Source of the DNA: Arthrobacter sp. B3I4
Lineage (GTDB): Bacteria; Actinomycetota; Actinomycetes; Actinomycetales; Micrococcaceae
DNA: 64,000 nucleotides
Assembly: GCF_030816855.1 (NCBI RefSeq)
Contig: NZ_JAUSYK010000001.1
Location: 124,001 to 188,000, forward strand
Reading direction: 5' to 3'
Shown here piece by piece: positions 35,109 through 42,944 of the stretch. The notes under the pieces were generated by a model. It was not told the origin of the DNA, made no database searches, and saw only the letters and a list, made by a program, of their open reading frames with translations. Each line of letters starts with the position of its first letter. Position 1 is the stretch's first letter. The position numbers and the translations under genes are program-made.

Positions 35109-35146
35109 GGCCGATCCGTGGCCGAGAAATCGAGCGATCCGTGCTC
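35109..35146 (-). promoter_or_regulatory. Twin ACGGATC-loop hairpins (candidate CsrA sites) in flgB leader
   Basis: On the minus strand GAGC-ACGGATC-GCTC (35146-35132) and GGCC-ACGGATC-GGCC (35123-35109) form two short hairpins with the same seven-base loop, separated by eight bases. The loop holds the GGA core that CsrA needs. Both lie within the first about 45 nt of the predicted transcript. The flgB ribosome binding site (AGGACTCC) offers a third GGA. Confidence 0.65.
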
Positions 35147-35155
35147 TTACAGTGG

Positions 35156-35182
35156 TTATCGGCACTGGTCAGCGCCGCGTTA
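35156..35182 (-). promoter_or_regulatory. Sigma-28-type promoter of the flgB operon
   Basis: Minus strand: TAAC (35182-35179), exactly 15 nt, GCCGATAA (35163-35156). This matches the sigma-28 consensus TAAA-N15-GCCGATAA at 11 of 12 positions. The predicted transcript begins near 35149, about 70 nt before flgB. Confidence 0.8.
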
Positions 35183-35237
35183 GGAGAATTGTGAAAGGTT
35201 TGTTCGGGTTTCTTCTGCTGGCCGGTCGGCGGCGATC

Positions 35238-35636
35238 TTAGCCGTTGACGTCCAGGTAGATCGCGCCGGAGGGATCGCCGACTCCTGGGACCGAGCTGAC
35301 GGCGTGCAACTGGCGTGCCACGTCCTGCTTGGCGGCTTCAAGGCGCCGTGCGACCCGCTCCTGGGCGGCGGACAGCGCCATGGCGCGCCGCCGGGCCTCG
35401 GGCGGCAGCGGGCCCCTCAGTGTTGGCGGGGACCAGCGCTGCACCGGCAAAGCAGCCACCGGCTGCCCCGGGGCGGACAACGGACCCAGCGGGTCCTTCA
35501 GCGTTTTTTCAGCGGCCACCACCGCCATCTCCAGGACGTCCAGCACCCGCAACCAGGCCGCAACGGCCGGGTCTTCGGCGGGTTCCCCGGTGGGGTCGGA
35601 GTCGGGATAGTCCTCCCAGTAGACCTGCTCAGCCAA
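35238..35636 (-). CDS. Unrecognised flagellar-operon protein in FliT position
   Basis: 132 aa if translation begins at the TTG at 35636 (GGGAG 8 nt upstream), inside the end of fliS. Begins AEQVYWEDYPDSDPTGEP. The middle is helical, a Pro-rich stretch follows, then a long Arg/Lys/Ala helix (RRAMALSAAQERVARRLEAAK). I do not recognise a family. The order fliD-fliS-this gene is where FliT, the FliD chaperone, is usually found, and size and helix content would fit. A conserved-sounding C-terminus (PSGAIYLDVNG) is not FliT-like, so function stays open. Confidence 0.7.
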   Translation of the reverse strand: MAEQVYWEDYPDSDPTGEPAEDPAVAAWLRVLDVLEMAVVAAEKTLKDPLGPLSAPGQPVAALPVQRWSPPTLRGPLPPEARRRAMALSAAQERVARRLEAAKQDVARQLHAVSSVPGVGDPSGAIYLDVNG

Positions 35637-36162
35637 AGCCAAGGCTCCCGCCGGTGGAGCCTGCCGGGGAGGCCCAGGCACCGGCCGCAGCGAAGGGCCG
35701 CCCGGTGGCCGGCGCTGCCGCCGCCGGCTGGGCAGCCGGGACTGCAGCGGCGGCTTCGTGCCAGGCCTGACGCAGGGGTTCCAGCAACTCGATCGCCTCG
35801 CGCGTCAGGGCAGGGTCACGCTGGATGTTGGCGTTGACCAGGGCCGTGAAGGCGTAGTTGTACAGGCCGAGCAGTCCGTCCGCACCGTCCCATGCGTCGG
35901 TCTTGAGCGAGGAAATCAGTTCGGCGATGATGGCCTGGCCGTGCAGCAGGTTCTCCGAGGCGACCGGCCAGTTGGCACTCTGCTGCGCAGTCTCGGCGCG
36001 GCCGAGGTCCAGCAGCAGCCGGTCGTAGAGCATGGTGAGCAGGCGTGCCGGTGGCGCGGAGAGGACCGAGTCCGCGAGGTACTGGTTGCGCTGGGCGGCG
36101 CTGCCATAACCACCGCCATAGCTGTTGCCGTAGCCGCCGTGGCCGAAGGGGGTGCTGGTCAT
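35629..36162 (-). CDS. fliS: Flagellin export chaperone FliS
   Basis: 177 aa. The FliS four-helix core is clear: NQYLADSVLSAPPARLLTMLYDRLL, split by RAETAQQ, then LYNYAFTALVNANIQRD and REAIELLEPLRQAW. A Gly/Tyr-rich N-terminus (YGNSYGGGYGSAAQRNQYL) and an Ala/Pro/Gly C-terminal tail of about 35 residues are extra. FliS binds flagellin's C-terminus before export. It overlaps fliD by one base. Confidence 0.92.
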   Translation of the reverse strand: MTSTPFGHGGYGNSYGGGYGSAAQRNQYLADSVLSAPPARLLTMLYDRLLLDLGRAETAQQSANWPVASENLLHGQAIIAELISSLKTDAWDGADGLLGLYNYAFTALVNANIQRDPALTREAIELLEPLRQAWHEAAAAVPAAQPAAAAPATGRPFAAAGAWASPAGSTGGSLGFG

Positions 36163-37496
36163 TACTTGGCGCTCCCGCCGGAGAGGCCTGCGAGCTGGGA
36201 AGTGAGCCAGGACTGTTGCGCCTTCATGTTGCTCAGGGCGGTTTCCAGACCTGAGTAGGTCCGCTGCAGGGTGGCTTTGCGGGAGGCGAGCCGGCTGTCC
36301 CAGTCGCTGATGCGGTCTGCGAGGTCACGGACTTCGGACTGCTGCCCGGTGATCTTGGTGGTCAGGGTGCCGGTGTACTTGTCCGAGGCATTGGTCGCAG
36401 CCGTGGCGATGCGTCCGGCGAGCTCCTGCACCTTGGCTGCCGTGCCGGCGGGGTCCGCCGTCAGTGCGGCACCGAACTTGGCGGCGTCAAACTCCATGGT
36501 GCCGGTTTTGGTGATGCTGATGCCGATTTCCGACGGCGAGCGCGGCGGTGTGCCCACCGGCAACGAGGCGGCGGAGAGGATGTTCTGGTTCACCGAGCGG
36601 ACCGTGCTGTCCCCGGCGAAGACTCCGGCAGAGGTTTTGGTACCGCTGGTGTTTGTGGTGGTGCTGACCGCAGTTTTACTGGCAACCAGCGAGAAGATGC
36701 CGTTGACGCCGTCCACCAGGTCGGAGGCGACCTTGGTGATGCCGGCGTCATCGCGCGAGACAGTCAAGGTGACAGGGGCAGCACTGATTTCCTTGGCCGT
36801 GAGCGTCACTCCAGGCAAAACGTCCACAAACGTGTTCGTTGAGGACTTGATCGTGGCCTGTATCGCGACCGGGCTCGACGGCCAGAGCACGAGCTCAGCG
36901 TCCTGGGGAGCCTTGATATCGGTAAAAGCCGAACCTGGGTCAGTGATGGTGAAGGCACCGGCTGCGCCGGACTTTGTGGCGGTGAACTGGATCCGGAAGT
37001 CACCGCCGCCGACGTCGACCTTGGTCGCGGTGACTCCGGCACCCGCAGCATTCACGGCGCTGACGACGTCGTCAAGGTTGCTGGTGAGCGGCTCGATCGT
37101 ATAGGGCGTTCCGCCGCTGTTGATCGTCATGGTCGTGTAGGGCCAGCCCGTGACTGCGTTCACCTTGGGCGTTACGGTGACCTGGGTCTGCGCCAGCTTG
37201 GTCACCTGAAAGTCGAGCGAGCCCGCTTTGGCGGCCGCGGTGGTGGTGGCGACGACCTTGTCGCTGCTGGTGGTCGCAGTGTAGAGGTCCAGCGCGCCCG
37301 GCTTGGCAGCGGCCGTTGCCTGGGTCGCCAGGGCGGCTACTTTTCCGTTGAGCCCTTGCAGGGCTGAAACCATCGACTGGATGTCATAGGACTTGTTCTT
37401 GAGCAGGGTCTGCGGGAGGGCCTCTGACTGCATGATCGAGCCGATCAGGGCGGTGGTATCCAGTCCGCTGGCCAGCCCGTCGAGTGAGATTCCCAT
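36162..37496 (-). CDS. fliD: Flagellar filament cap protein FliD
   Basis: 444 aa. N-terminal GISLDGLASGLDTTALIGSI is the FliD (HAP2_N) signature, the middle is beta-rich, and the C-terminal coiled part (RDLADRISDWDSRLASRKATLQ is split by its heptads, then QRTYSGLETALSNMKAQQSWL) is HAP2_C. It caps the filament and folds exported flagellin. The 186-bp gap from fliC holds that gene's terminator, so fliD may rely on read-through or a weak promoter. Confidence 0.95.
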   Translation of the reverse strand: MGISLDGLASGLDTTALIGSIMQSEALPQTLLKNKSYDIQSMVSALQGLNGKVAALATQATAAAKPGALDLYTATTSSDKVVATTTAAAKAGSLDFQVTKLAQTQVTVTPKVNAVTGWPYTTMTINSGGTPYTIEPLTSNLDDVVSAVNAAGAGVTATKVDVGGGDFRIQFTATKSGAAGAFTITDPGSAFTDIKAPQDAELVLWPSSPVAIQATIKSSTNTFVDVLPGVTLTAKEISAAPVTLTVSRDDAGITKVASDLVDGVNGIFSLVASKTAVSTTTNTSGTKTSAGVFAGDSTVRSVNQNILSAASLPVGTPPRSPSEIGISITKTGTMEFDAAKFGAALTADPAGTAAKVQELAGRIATAATNASDKYTGTLTTKITGQQSEVRDLADRISDWDSRLASRKATLQRTYSGLETALSNMKAQQSWLTSQLAGLSGGSAK

Positions 37497-37562
37497 CGCT
37501 GCCTCTCTTGTTGGTCAAGAACGCTTAGTGCTGCTGCTTTTTGCAGTGTCGGTGTTGCGCGT

Positions 37563-37599
37563 AAGGGCCGGACGATGGTTTTGCCATCGTCCGGCCCTT
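37563..37599 (-). terminator. Terminator after fliC
   Basis: A perfect 16-bp inverted repeat, AAGGGCCGGACGATGG / CCATCGTCCGGCCCTT, with a 5-nt loop, lies about 85 bp past the flagellin stop on the minus strand. It has no strong T-tract. It would make fliC largely monocistronic, as expected for a gene needed in excess. Confidence 0.8.
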
Positions 37600-37682
37600 C
37601 CGCAGCTTGCTGATCGGGGGTGTCTCTTCGTCCGATCAGGGTGGCAGCCTGACTTCTAGACTGCCGGTTTGGCGGGTCCGGC

Positions 37683-38519
37683 CTAGCGCAGGAGCGAAAG
37701 AACGCCCTGGCTGGACTGGTTTGCCTGGGCCAGCATTGCGGTGCCGGCCTGGGACAGGATGTTGGCCTTGGTGAACTTGACCATTTCCTGCGCCATGTCG
37801 ACGTCGGCGATCCGGGACTGAGCGGCCTGCAGGTTCTCACCGGCAACGTTCAGCGACTTCACTGCGTGCTCAAGGCGGTTCTGGGTGGCACCCAGGTCTG
37901 CGCGCTGCGCCGAGACGGCCGCGATGGCCGTGTCGATGGTGCCGATCGTGGTCTGGGCGTCACCGTTCGTGGAGACGTTGAAGCCGCCAGCCGTGGTGGA
38001 GCTGGACAGGGTGCCGGTTGCCGTAGCGACGTCACCGAGCGTGACCGCGATGGTGTCGTTGGCGGTGCCGCCGGCGCCGACCTGGATGTTCAGCGAACCG
38101 CCCTTGAGCAGGTCCTTGCCATTGAAGTTGGTGCCCTGGGTGAGGCGGTCCAGCTCCTTACCCAGCGAGTCACCTTCCTTCTTGATGGCGTCGCGGGCTG
38201 CCGTGTTGTTGGTGTCGTTCGCACCCTGGACAGCGAGGTCACGCATGCGCTGGAGGATGGAGTGAACTTCGGTCAGGGCGCCTTCCGTGGTCTGGATGAC
38301 CGAGATGCCGTCCTGGGCGTTGCGTGCAGCCTGGGCCGAGCCGGTGACCTGCGCTTTGAGGCCCTCGGAGATGGACAGGCCTGCTGCGTCATCGCCGGCG
38401 CGGTTGATGCGCAGGCCGGTGGACAGCTTCTCCAGGGACTTGGAGAGGTCGTTCTGGGTGGAGTTGAGGTTGCGGTACGAGTTGTTAGCCGCGAGGTTGT
38501 TGTTAATGACGAAGCCCAT
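37683..38519 (-). CDS. fliC: Flagellin
   Basis: 278 aa, filament subunit. The N-terminal D0/D1 reads NNNLAANNSYRNLNSTQNDL, then SLEKLSTGLRINRAGDDAAG; the C-terminal D1/D0 reads LNVAGENLQAAQSRIADVD and ends SQGVLSLLR. The central region is short, so the filament is of the compact type. ATG with GGAGGA 6 nt upstream. Leader: sigma-28-type promoter, one CsrA-type hairpin with ACGGAT loop, and a GGA inside the Shine-Dalgarno. Confidence 0.97.
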   Translation of the reverse strand: MGFVINNNLAANNSYRNLNSTQNDLSKSLEKLSTGLRINRAGDDAAGLSISEGLKAQVTGSAQAARNAQDGISVIQTTEGALTEVHSILQRMRDLAVQGANDTNNTAARDAIKKEGDSLGKELDRLTQGTNFNGKDLLKGGSLNIQVGAGGTANDTIAVTLGDVATATGTLSSSTTAGGFNVSTNGDAQTTIGTIDTAIAAVSAQRADLGATQNRLEHAVKSLNVAGENLQAAQSRIADVDMAQEMVKFTKANILSQAGTAMLAQANQSSQGVLSLLR

Positions 38520-38525
38520 GATGTT

Positions 38526-38569
38526 TCCTCCGTGAGTTGGGACTGTAAGCGAGGGCCCATCCGTGGGCC
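38526..38569 (-). promoter_or_regulatory. CsrA-type binding region in fliC leader
   Basis: On the minus strand GGCCCA-CGGA-TGGGCC (38569-38554) puts CGGA in the loop of a perfect 6-bp stem; read with its closing bases it is ACGGAT, as in the flgB leader. A second GGA sits in the Shine-Dalgarno CACGGAGGAAA (GGAGGA at 38531-38526). One upstream hairpin plus a site covering the ribosome binding site is the arrangement described for the hag leader in Bacillus subtilis. Confidence 0.75.
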
Positions 38570-38580
38570 GTCAGGAGTAG

Positions 38581-38607
38581 TTATCGCCACTACGGCGGCG
38601 GCGGTAA
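38581..38607 (-). promoter_or_regulatory. Sigma-28-type promoter of fliC
   Basis: Minus strand: TTAC (38607-38604), 15 nt, GGCGATAA (38588-38581). Same spacing as the other two sites; two or three positions differ from TAAA-N15-GCCGATAA. The predicted start, about 38574, gives a leader of about 55 nt. Confidence 0.75.
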
Positions 38608-38675
38608 GGAAAAACGAGAAATTCTTTTCGAGTTTCCTGAGCCGCAAGAATCCGCTTGTTTTCAGCCCTTCCTGC

Positions 38676-38702
38676 TAACGCCTGCGTAAACCCTGCCGAT
38701 AG
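38676..38702 (+). promoter_or_regulatory. Sigma-28-type promoter of flgN-flgK-flgL-fliW
   Basis: TAAC (38676-38679), 15 nt, GCCGATAG (38695-38702). It lies about 110 bp upstream of the second flgN and is divergent from the fliC promoter in the same 294-bp gap, which holds no gene. Confidence 0.75.
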
Positions 38703-38813
38703 TTTGTACGAACCCTGCTGCAGGCTGCATCGTCCGCACGATCACTTCGAGGCCCGGCAGCACCGCATCACCTACTCGCATCACTGACACTCATAAGGGA
38801 GCCGTCCGGACCC

Positions 38814-39299
38814 ATGGCAATCCACGAACTTTCAGCCCTGCTGTGGCGAGAGCGTGAACTTCTTGACGTTCTGACGTTCAAGCTGGAGGAAGAGCAGCTG
38901 CTCCTCACGTCCGGGAAATCCCGTTGGCTGCCGCACGGCACTAAGGAAGTAGAGCAGGTGCTGGGGCACCTCTCCCAGGCCAGCCTGGCCCGCACCATCG
39001 AGGCCGCCGTCGTCGCCGAGACCTGGGGCCTGCCCACCGACGCGACGCTCGGTGAACTGGCAGCAGCCGCGCCGGAAGGCGCCTGGGCTGAGGTCCTTAC
39101 CGCGCATCTGACAGCCCTGACCCGCCAGACCGCCCTGATCAAGGAACTGCGCGACGCGAACGAGCAATACTTGCGCACCGCCGTCCGTTCCACCCAGGAG
39201 TCGCTCGCGGACCTGCGTCCGGCCACCGCCGGCACCTACGACGCCCACGGCAAGACCGGGGAATCGGCCGGCTCCCGCATCTTCGACCAGCAGTTCTAA
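38814..39299 (+). CDS. flgN: FlgN-type flagellar chaperone, paralog 2
   Basis: 161 aa, helical. Begins AIHELSALLWRERELLDVL and carries LARTIEAAVVAETWGLPTDA. Its place 10 bp before flgK is the standard site of FlgN, the FlgK/FlgL export chaperone. It is clearly related to the protein at 13355, sharing the WGLP and AAAPxGxW segments. First gene of a four-gene operon. Confidence 0.82.
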   Translation: MAIHELSALLWRERELLDVLTFKLEEEQLLLTSGKSRWLPHGTKEVEQVLGHLSQASLARTIEAAVVAETWGLPTDATLGELAAAAPEGAWAEVLTAHLTALTRQTALIKELRDANEQYLRTAVRSTQESLADLRPATAGTYDAHGKTGESAGSRIFDQQF

Positions 39300-39309
39300 G
39301 GAAGCGACC

Positions 39310-40719
39310 ATGAGCACCTTTGGCGCCTTGAATACCGCCTACCGCGGGCTGACCGCCGCCCAGCAGGGCATGAACGTCGCCGGGCAGAACATCGCCAACG
39401 CTGCCACCGAAGGCTACACCCGGCAGCGCGTCCAGCAGTCCGCCCTCGCCGCACCGGCTCAGGGCCTGTACGGCTCCGGCCGCCCCGAGGCAGGCCAGGG
39501 CGTCTCGGTGGACGCCATCGCGCGGCTCGGCAGCAGCGTCCTGGATGCCAGCGTCCGCTCGGCAAGCGCGCAGGCGGCCTACGCGGGTGTCCGTTCCACC
39601 GCGCTGCAGGGCATCGAAGGTATCCTGCAGGAACCCGGTGACAACGGCATCTCCACCGCCCTCCAGGGGTTTTGGTCCGCATGGCAGGGGGCTGCAAACC
39701 AGCCGGATGAGGACGGCCCGAAAGGCCTGCTCTTGAACGCTGCCAATTCGCTGACGGACAAGATCTCCTCCGGCTACCAGGCGCTTCAAGGGCAGTGGAG
39801 CAGCGTCCGGGCCCAGGCCGCCGACGCCGTCGACGCGGTCAATGCCGCGGCAACCCAGGTGGCGGCCTACAACACCACCATCCGTTCCACGCTGAACGCC
39901 GGTGGCTCGGCAAACGAGCTGATTGACGCCCGCGCCAAGCTCACGGAAACCCTTTCGCGCCTTGCCGGCGCCACCGTCCGTGAACAGCCCGACGGCACCG
40001 TGGACGTCCACATTGGCGGTAACGCGCTGGTGATGGGCACCTCGGTGCGGGAGCTGGAACTCTCCGGCAGCCAGACCGGGGATGCGCTCGGATCTTCAGT
40101 GCAGCTGCTCTGGAAGAACCCGGCAGGAGTAGCCTCCGCGGACGGTGGAGAGATCGCCGGCGCGCTGTCGGTGCTGGCTCCCGCTTCCGGTGGCATTGGC
40201 GGAGCCATTGCTGAGGCGGCCGAGTCGTACAACCAGCTCGCGTCTGCCCTCGCCGGGGCAGTCAATACCGCCCATCGAGCGGGAACGACCGGGGCCGGGG
40301 CCACCGGCGTCGACTTCTTCACGGTCACCGGGTCCCCCGCTGCGCTCGGTATCGCAGGCCCATCCAGCACTGCCGACATCGCACTTAAGCTGCCTGGAAA
40401 GGGCGCGCTGGATACCAGCATCGCGGACCAGATCTCCCAGCTCGGTACCGGTGCGGCCTCACCGGACAAGGTCTGGTCAGGCATCGTCACCAACATCGGC
40501 GTGCAGTCGCGAGGCGCCCAGCAACGCGAGGCACTGACCGGCGCCGCCCAGGCGTCGGCGGTCACCGGACGGGCCTCGCAGGCGTCGGTGAGCCTGGACG
40601 AGGAAAACGTCAACCTGCTCACCAACCAGCACGCCTACCAGGCGGCGGCACGGGTGATGACGGCGGTCGACGAGGCCCTTGATGTCCTGATCAACCGCAC
40701 CGGACTGGTAGGAAGGTAG
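39310..40719 (+). CDS. flgK: Hook-filament junction protein FlgK
   Basis: 469 aa. N-terminus FGALNTAYRGLTAAQQGMNV and AGQNIANAATEGYTRQRV is the FlgK (HAP1) signature; the C-terminus SLDEENVNLLTNQHAYQAAA matches the paired helix. Ribosome binding site AAGGAA. Joins hook and filament together with FlgL. Confidence 0.96.
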   Translation: MSTFGALNTAYRGLTAAQQGMNVAGQNIANAATEGYTRQRVQQSALAAPAQGLYGSGRPEAGQGVSVDAIARLGSSVLDASVRSASAQAAYAGVRSTALQGIEGILQEPGDNGISTALQGFWSAWQGAANQPDEDGPKGLLLNAANSLTDKISSGYQALQGQWSSVRAQAADAVDAVNAAATQVAAYNTTIRSTLNAGGSANELIDARAKLTETLSRLAGATVREQPDGTVDVHIGGNALVMGTSVRELELSGSQTGDALGSSVQLLWKNPAGVASADGGEIAGALSVLAPASGGIGGAIAEAAESYNQLASALAGAVNTAHRAGTTGAGATGVDFFTVTGSPAALGIAGPSSTADIALKLPGKGALDTSIADQISQLGTGAASPDKVWSGIVTNIGVQSRGAQQREALTGAAQASAVTGRASQASVSLDEENVNLLTNQHAYQAAARVMTAVDEALDVLINRTGLVGR

Positions 40720-40723
40720 AGCC

Positions 40724-41647
40724 ATGCTGAACCGGGTAACAAACCTGACCATGAACGCGGCCGCCCAGCGGACCTTGCAGACGCAGCAGGCCAAGTTGGC
40801 CGAACTGCAGGACAAAGCCACGACGCTGAACAAGATCTCCCGCCCCTCGGACGATCCCGCCGCCACCGCGCAGGCCCTGGCTACCCGCTCTCTCCAGGCG
40901 GCCAATGCCCAGTACGGCAGGAACATCGACGACGGCAACACTTGGCTCACGGCGGCCGATGCCGCACTGGAGCATGCCACCAACGTGATGCACCGGGTCA
41001 AGGACCTTACCGTCATGGCCGGTAACGACGCCCTGCCGCAGTCCGGCAAGGACGCCATCGCCAACGAGTTGGAGTCACTGAACCAGGACCTGGTCTCGAT
41101 CGCCAACAGCCAGCACCTGGGCCGCAACATCTTTGCCGGCAGTTCGGACGCACCCGGAGCCTTCACCCCCGGCACCCCGCGCGATCCGCGCATCCCCGGC
41201 GACACCGGAACCCCGCCCACATTCAACGGCACCGGCATCAGCCCGGTTGAGCGGCGGATCAGCGCCACCCAGAGCGTCCGGGTCGACGCTGACGGGGCCG
41301 CCATCTTCGGCAACGGCAGCGGTTCCGTTTTCGACATCGTGAGCAAGCTGGCCGCCGACCTGCGCACCGGCACGGACATTGCCCCGCGGGCGGCCGACGT
41401 CGACGCCGCGTTTAAGACCATCGTCAACGGCCGTGCTGAAATTGGAACACGGCAGGCACAGCTGGAACGTGCCGGCAACGTCAACACCGAATTGGAGGCC
41501 TCCTTGGACGCCCAGAGGACCGGTATAGAAAAGGCTGACCTTGGCAGCGTGATCATGGACCTGAAGCTTCAGGAAACCAACTACCAGGTGGCCCTCGCCG
41601 CTACCGCCCGGGTGCTGCAGCCCACGCTGATGGACTTCCTGCGATGA
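40724..41647 (+). CDS. flgL: Hook-filament junction protein FlgL
   Basis: 307 aa. N-terminus MLNRVTNLTMNAAAQRTLQT, then ISRPSDDPAATAQALATR, and C-terminus KLQETNYQVALAATARVLQP are flagellin-like D0/D1 helices of the FlgL (HAP3) type. It starts 4 bp after flgK and overlaps fliW by 4 bp. Confidence 0.95.
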   Translation: MLNRVTNLTMNAAAQRTLQTQQAKLAELQDKATTLNKISRPSDDPAATAQALATRSLQAANAQYGRNIDDGNTWLTAADAALEHATNVMHRVKDLTVMAGNDALPQSGKDAIANELESLNQDLVSIANSQHLGRNIFAGSSDAPGAFTPGTPRDPRIPGDTGTPPTFNGTGISPVERRISATQSVRVDADGAAIFGNGSGSVFDIVSKLAADLRTGTDIAPRAADVDAAFKTIVNGRAEIGTRQAQLERAGNVNTELEASLDAQRTGIEKADLGSVIMDLKLQETNYQVALAATARVLQPTLMDFLR

Positions 41648-42042
41648 ACGCCGTTCTGAGCAGCACGCCGGTAACGTTTACCGCCCCGATGCCGGGGCTG
41701 GAAACCGTCCACGACTTCGCTCTGCGGAACATCGACAGCGCCCCGGGCCTGTTCGCCCTCGAAGCAGAGCAGCCCGTTACCGTGCGGCTCTTTCTGGCGG
41801 ACGCCGCTGTGTTCGTTCCGGGCTACACCCCGCCGCTACCGGCCGGCGCCAGGGAGGCCCTGGAACTCCGTGACGGTGAGGCGCCGCAGGTGCTGGTGGT
41901 GGTCAACCACTCCCCCGCTGCCACAACCGTGAACCTGATGGCGCCCATCGTGCTGAACCCTGCAACGCGGCGCTGCGCCCAGCTGGTGCTGGACGGCAAG
42001 GAGTACCCGCTCCGGGCAGACCTCGGCGCACTCCAACGCTAA
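41644..42042 (+). CDS. fliW: Flagellar assembly factor FliW
   Basis: 132 aa. FliW binds flagellin's C-terminus and, when freed, binds CsrA allosterically and relieves flagellin repression. Recognisable parts are FTAPMPGLETVHDFAL, LFALEAEQPVTVRLF, and VVVNHSPAATTVNLMAPIVL, close to the FliW consensus NLxAPIVIN. It is last of flgN-flgK-flgL-fliW, while csrA closes the opposite end of the locus. Confidence 0.94.
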   Translation: MNAVLSSTPVTFTAPMPGLETVHDFALRNIDSAPGLFALEAEQPVTVRLFLADAAVFVPGYTPPLPAGAREALELRDGEAPQVLVVVNHSPAATTVNLMAPIVLNPATRRCAQLVLDGKEYPLRADLGALQR

Positions 42043-42067
42043 CCACCCGGTCACCCGCCGTAGGCCG

Positions 42068-42089
42068 GGCACCGGTAGAGACCGGTGCC
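42068..42089. terminator. Terminator hairpin between fliW and AMIN-like gene
   Basis: Perfect 9-bp arms GGCACCGGT/ACCGGTGCC with loop AGAG, between convergent genes. No T-tract. Confidence 0.6.
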
Positions 42090-42137
42090 GCGTCACGAGT
42101 AACCGACGCCTGGCCCGAGTAGTGACCCGACGCCGGC

Positions 42138-42698
42138 TCACCAGTAGTGCGCGACGTCCACCACGAGGCGCGAGCCCGAGCCCGGTCCGGCTAAGGCGAA
42201 TACCCGGAAGGGCAGCCGGGCCCGGACGCCGAGGCCCAGGCTGGAGTACCCCTCAAAGCTGCCGGCCCAGGCCAGCTGCCGGAAGGTCTGGTAACCGCCC
42301 ACTTCGCTCAGCTCGTTCTTGTTGGCAGGGTTGTACGTTGGCTGGCCGGCGTCGTCGTACGCTGGGGCGTTGACGGTCAGTTGGATAAACGCACGGCCCC
42401 GCAGCGGGACCGGCGAACCGGAGCCGTCCTGGCTGACCTGGGGAACATACCGCACCGTGTAGCCCGCTACCGGCCCGTTGAGGTCGATGACCAGGCGGTC
42501 GAAGCAGTAGTGCCGGCCCGTCCGGACGTTGACCACCTTCGACTGGCTCATCGCAGGGTCGGACTTGGCCAGGGACCCCCACACCAGCCCGCAGTACGGC
42601 TCAGCAACCGCCGGACCAGGCGCCAGCAGTCCCAGCCCTACCGCCATCAGCACAGCCATGAGCCAAACGGACAATCTCTTGCCAAAAGATCCAGCCAC
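42138..42698 (-). CDS. Secreted AMIN-like domain protein
   Basis: 186 aa. Sec signal peptide at about 1-32 (basic KR, then WLMAVLMAVGLGLLAPG, cleavage near AVAEP). The mature part is beta-rich, with HYCFDRLVIDLNG and AGYTVRYVPQV, then FRVFALAGPGSGSRLVVDVAHYW at the end (split at GSG), which fits the AMIN-like domain found in actinobacterial cell-envelope proteins. Binding partner unknown; cell-wall polymer binding is a guess from the domain's relatives. Confidence 0.75.
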   Translation of the reverse strand: MAGSFGKRLSVWLMAVLMAVGLGLLAPGPAVAEPYCGLVWGSLAKSDPAMSQSKVVNVRTGRHYCFDRLVIDLNGPVAGYTVRYVPQVSQDGSGSPVPLRGRAFIQLTVNAPAYDDAGQPTYNPANKNELSEVGGYQTFRQLAWAGSFEGYSSLGLGVRARLPFRVFALAGPGSGSRLVVDVAHYW

Positions 42699-42853
42699 GC
42701 GGACCGCCCCCTCAAGTCACCCGGAAATCCCACTCAGCCGGATACCTCAAGGGTAGATCTGCCAGCCCGCGGTGACGAGGGTCCGTTGACCCACGCGAGC
42801 TGGTCGGGCGGCACCGCCCGGGTGCGGGCTGGCCGGGCCTCACCCCGGGTATG

Positions 42854-42890
42854 GCAAAGCGCCGGGCCCCTGCGGGGTCCGACGCTTTGC
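42854..42890. terminator. Terminator hairpin downstream of the DUF4193 gene
   Basis: GCAAAGCG/CGCTTTGC outer arms with an inner GGCCCC/GGGGTC stem, about 55 bp past the DUF4193 stop (minus strand). The 246-bp gap 42699-42944 shows nothing else. Confidence 0.6.
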
Positions 42891-42944
42891 GTTGGATTCA
42901 AATTTGGTACGGGCCTGCAATCCGGGCCCGCGGTGAAGGGCTGT

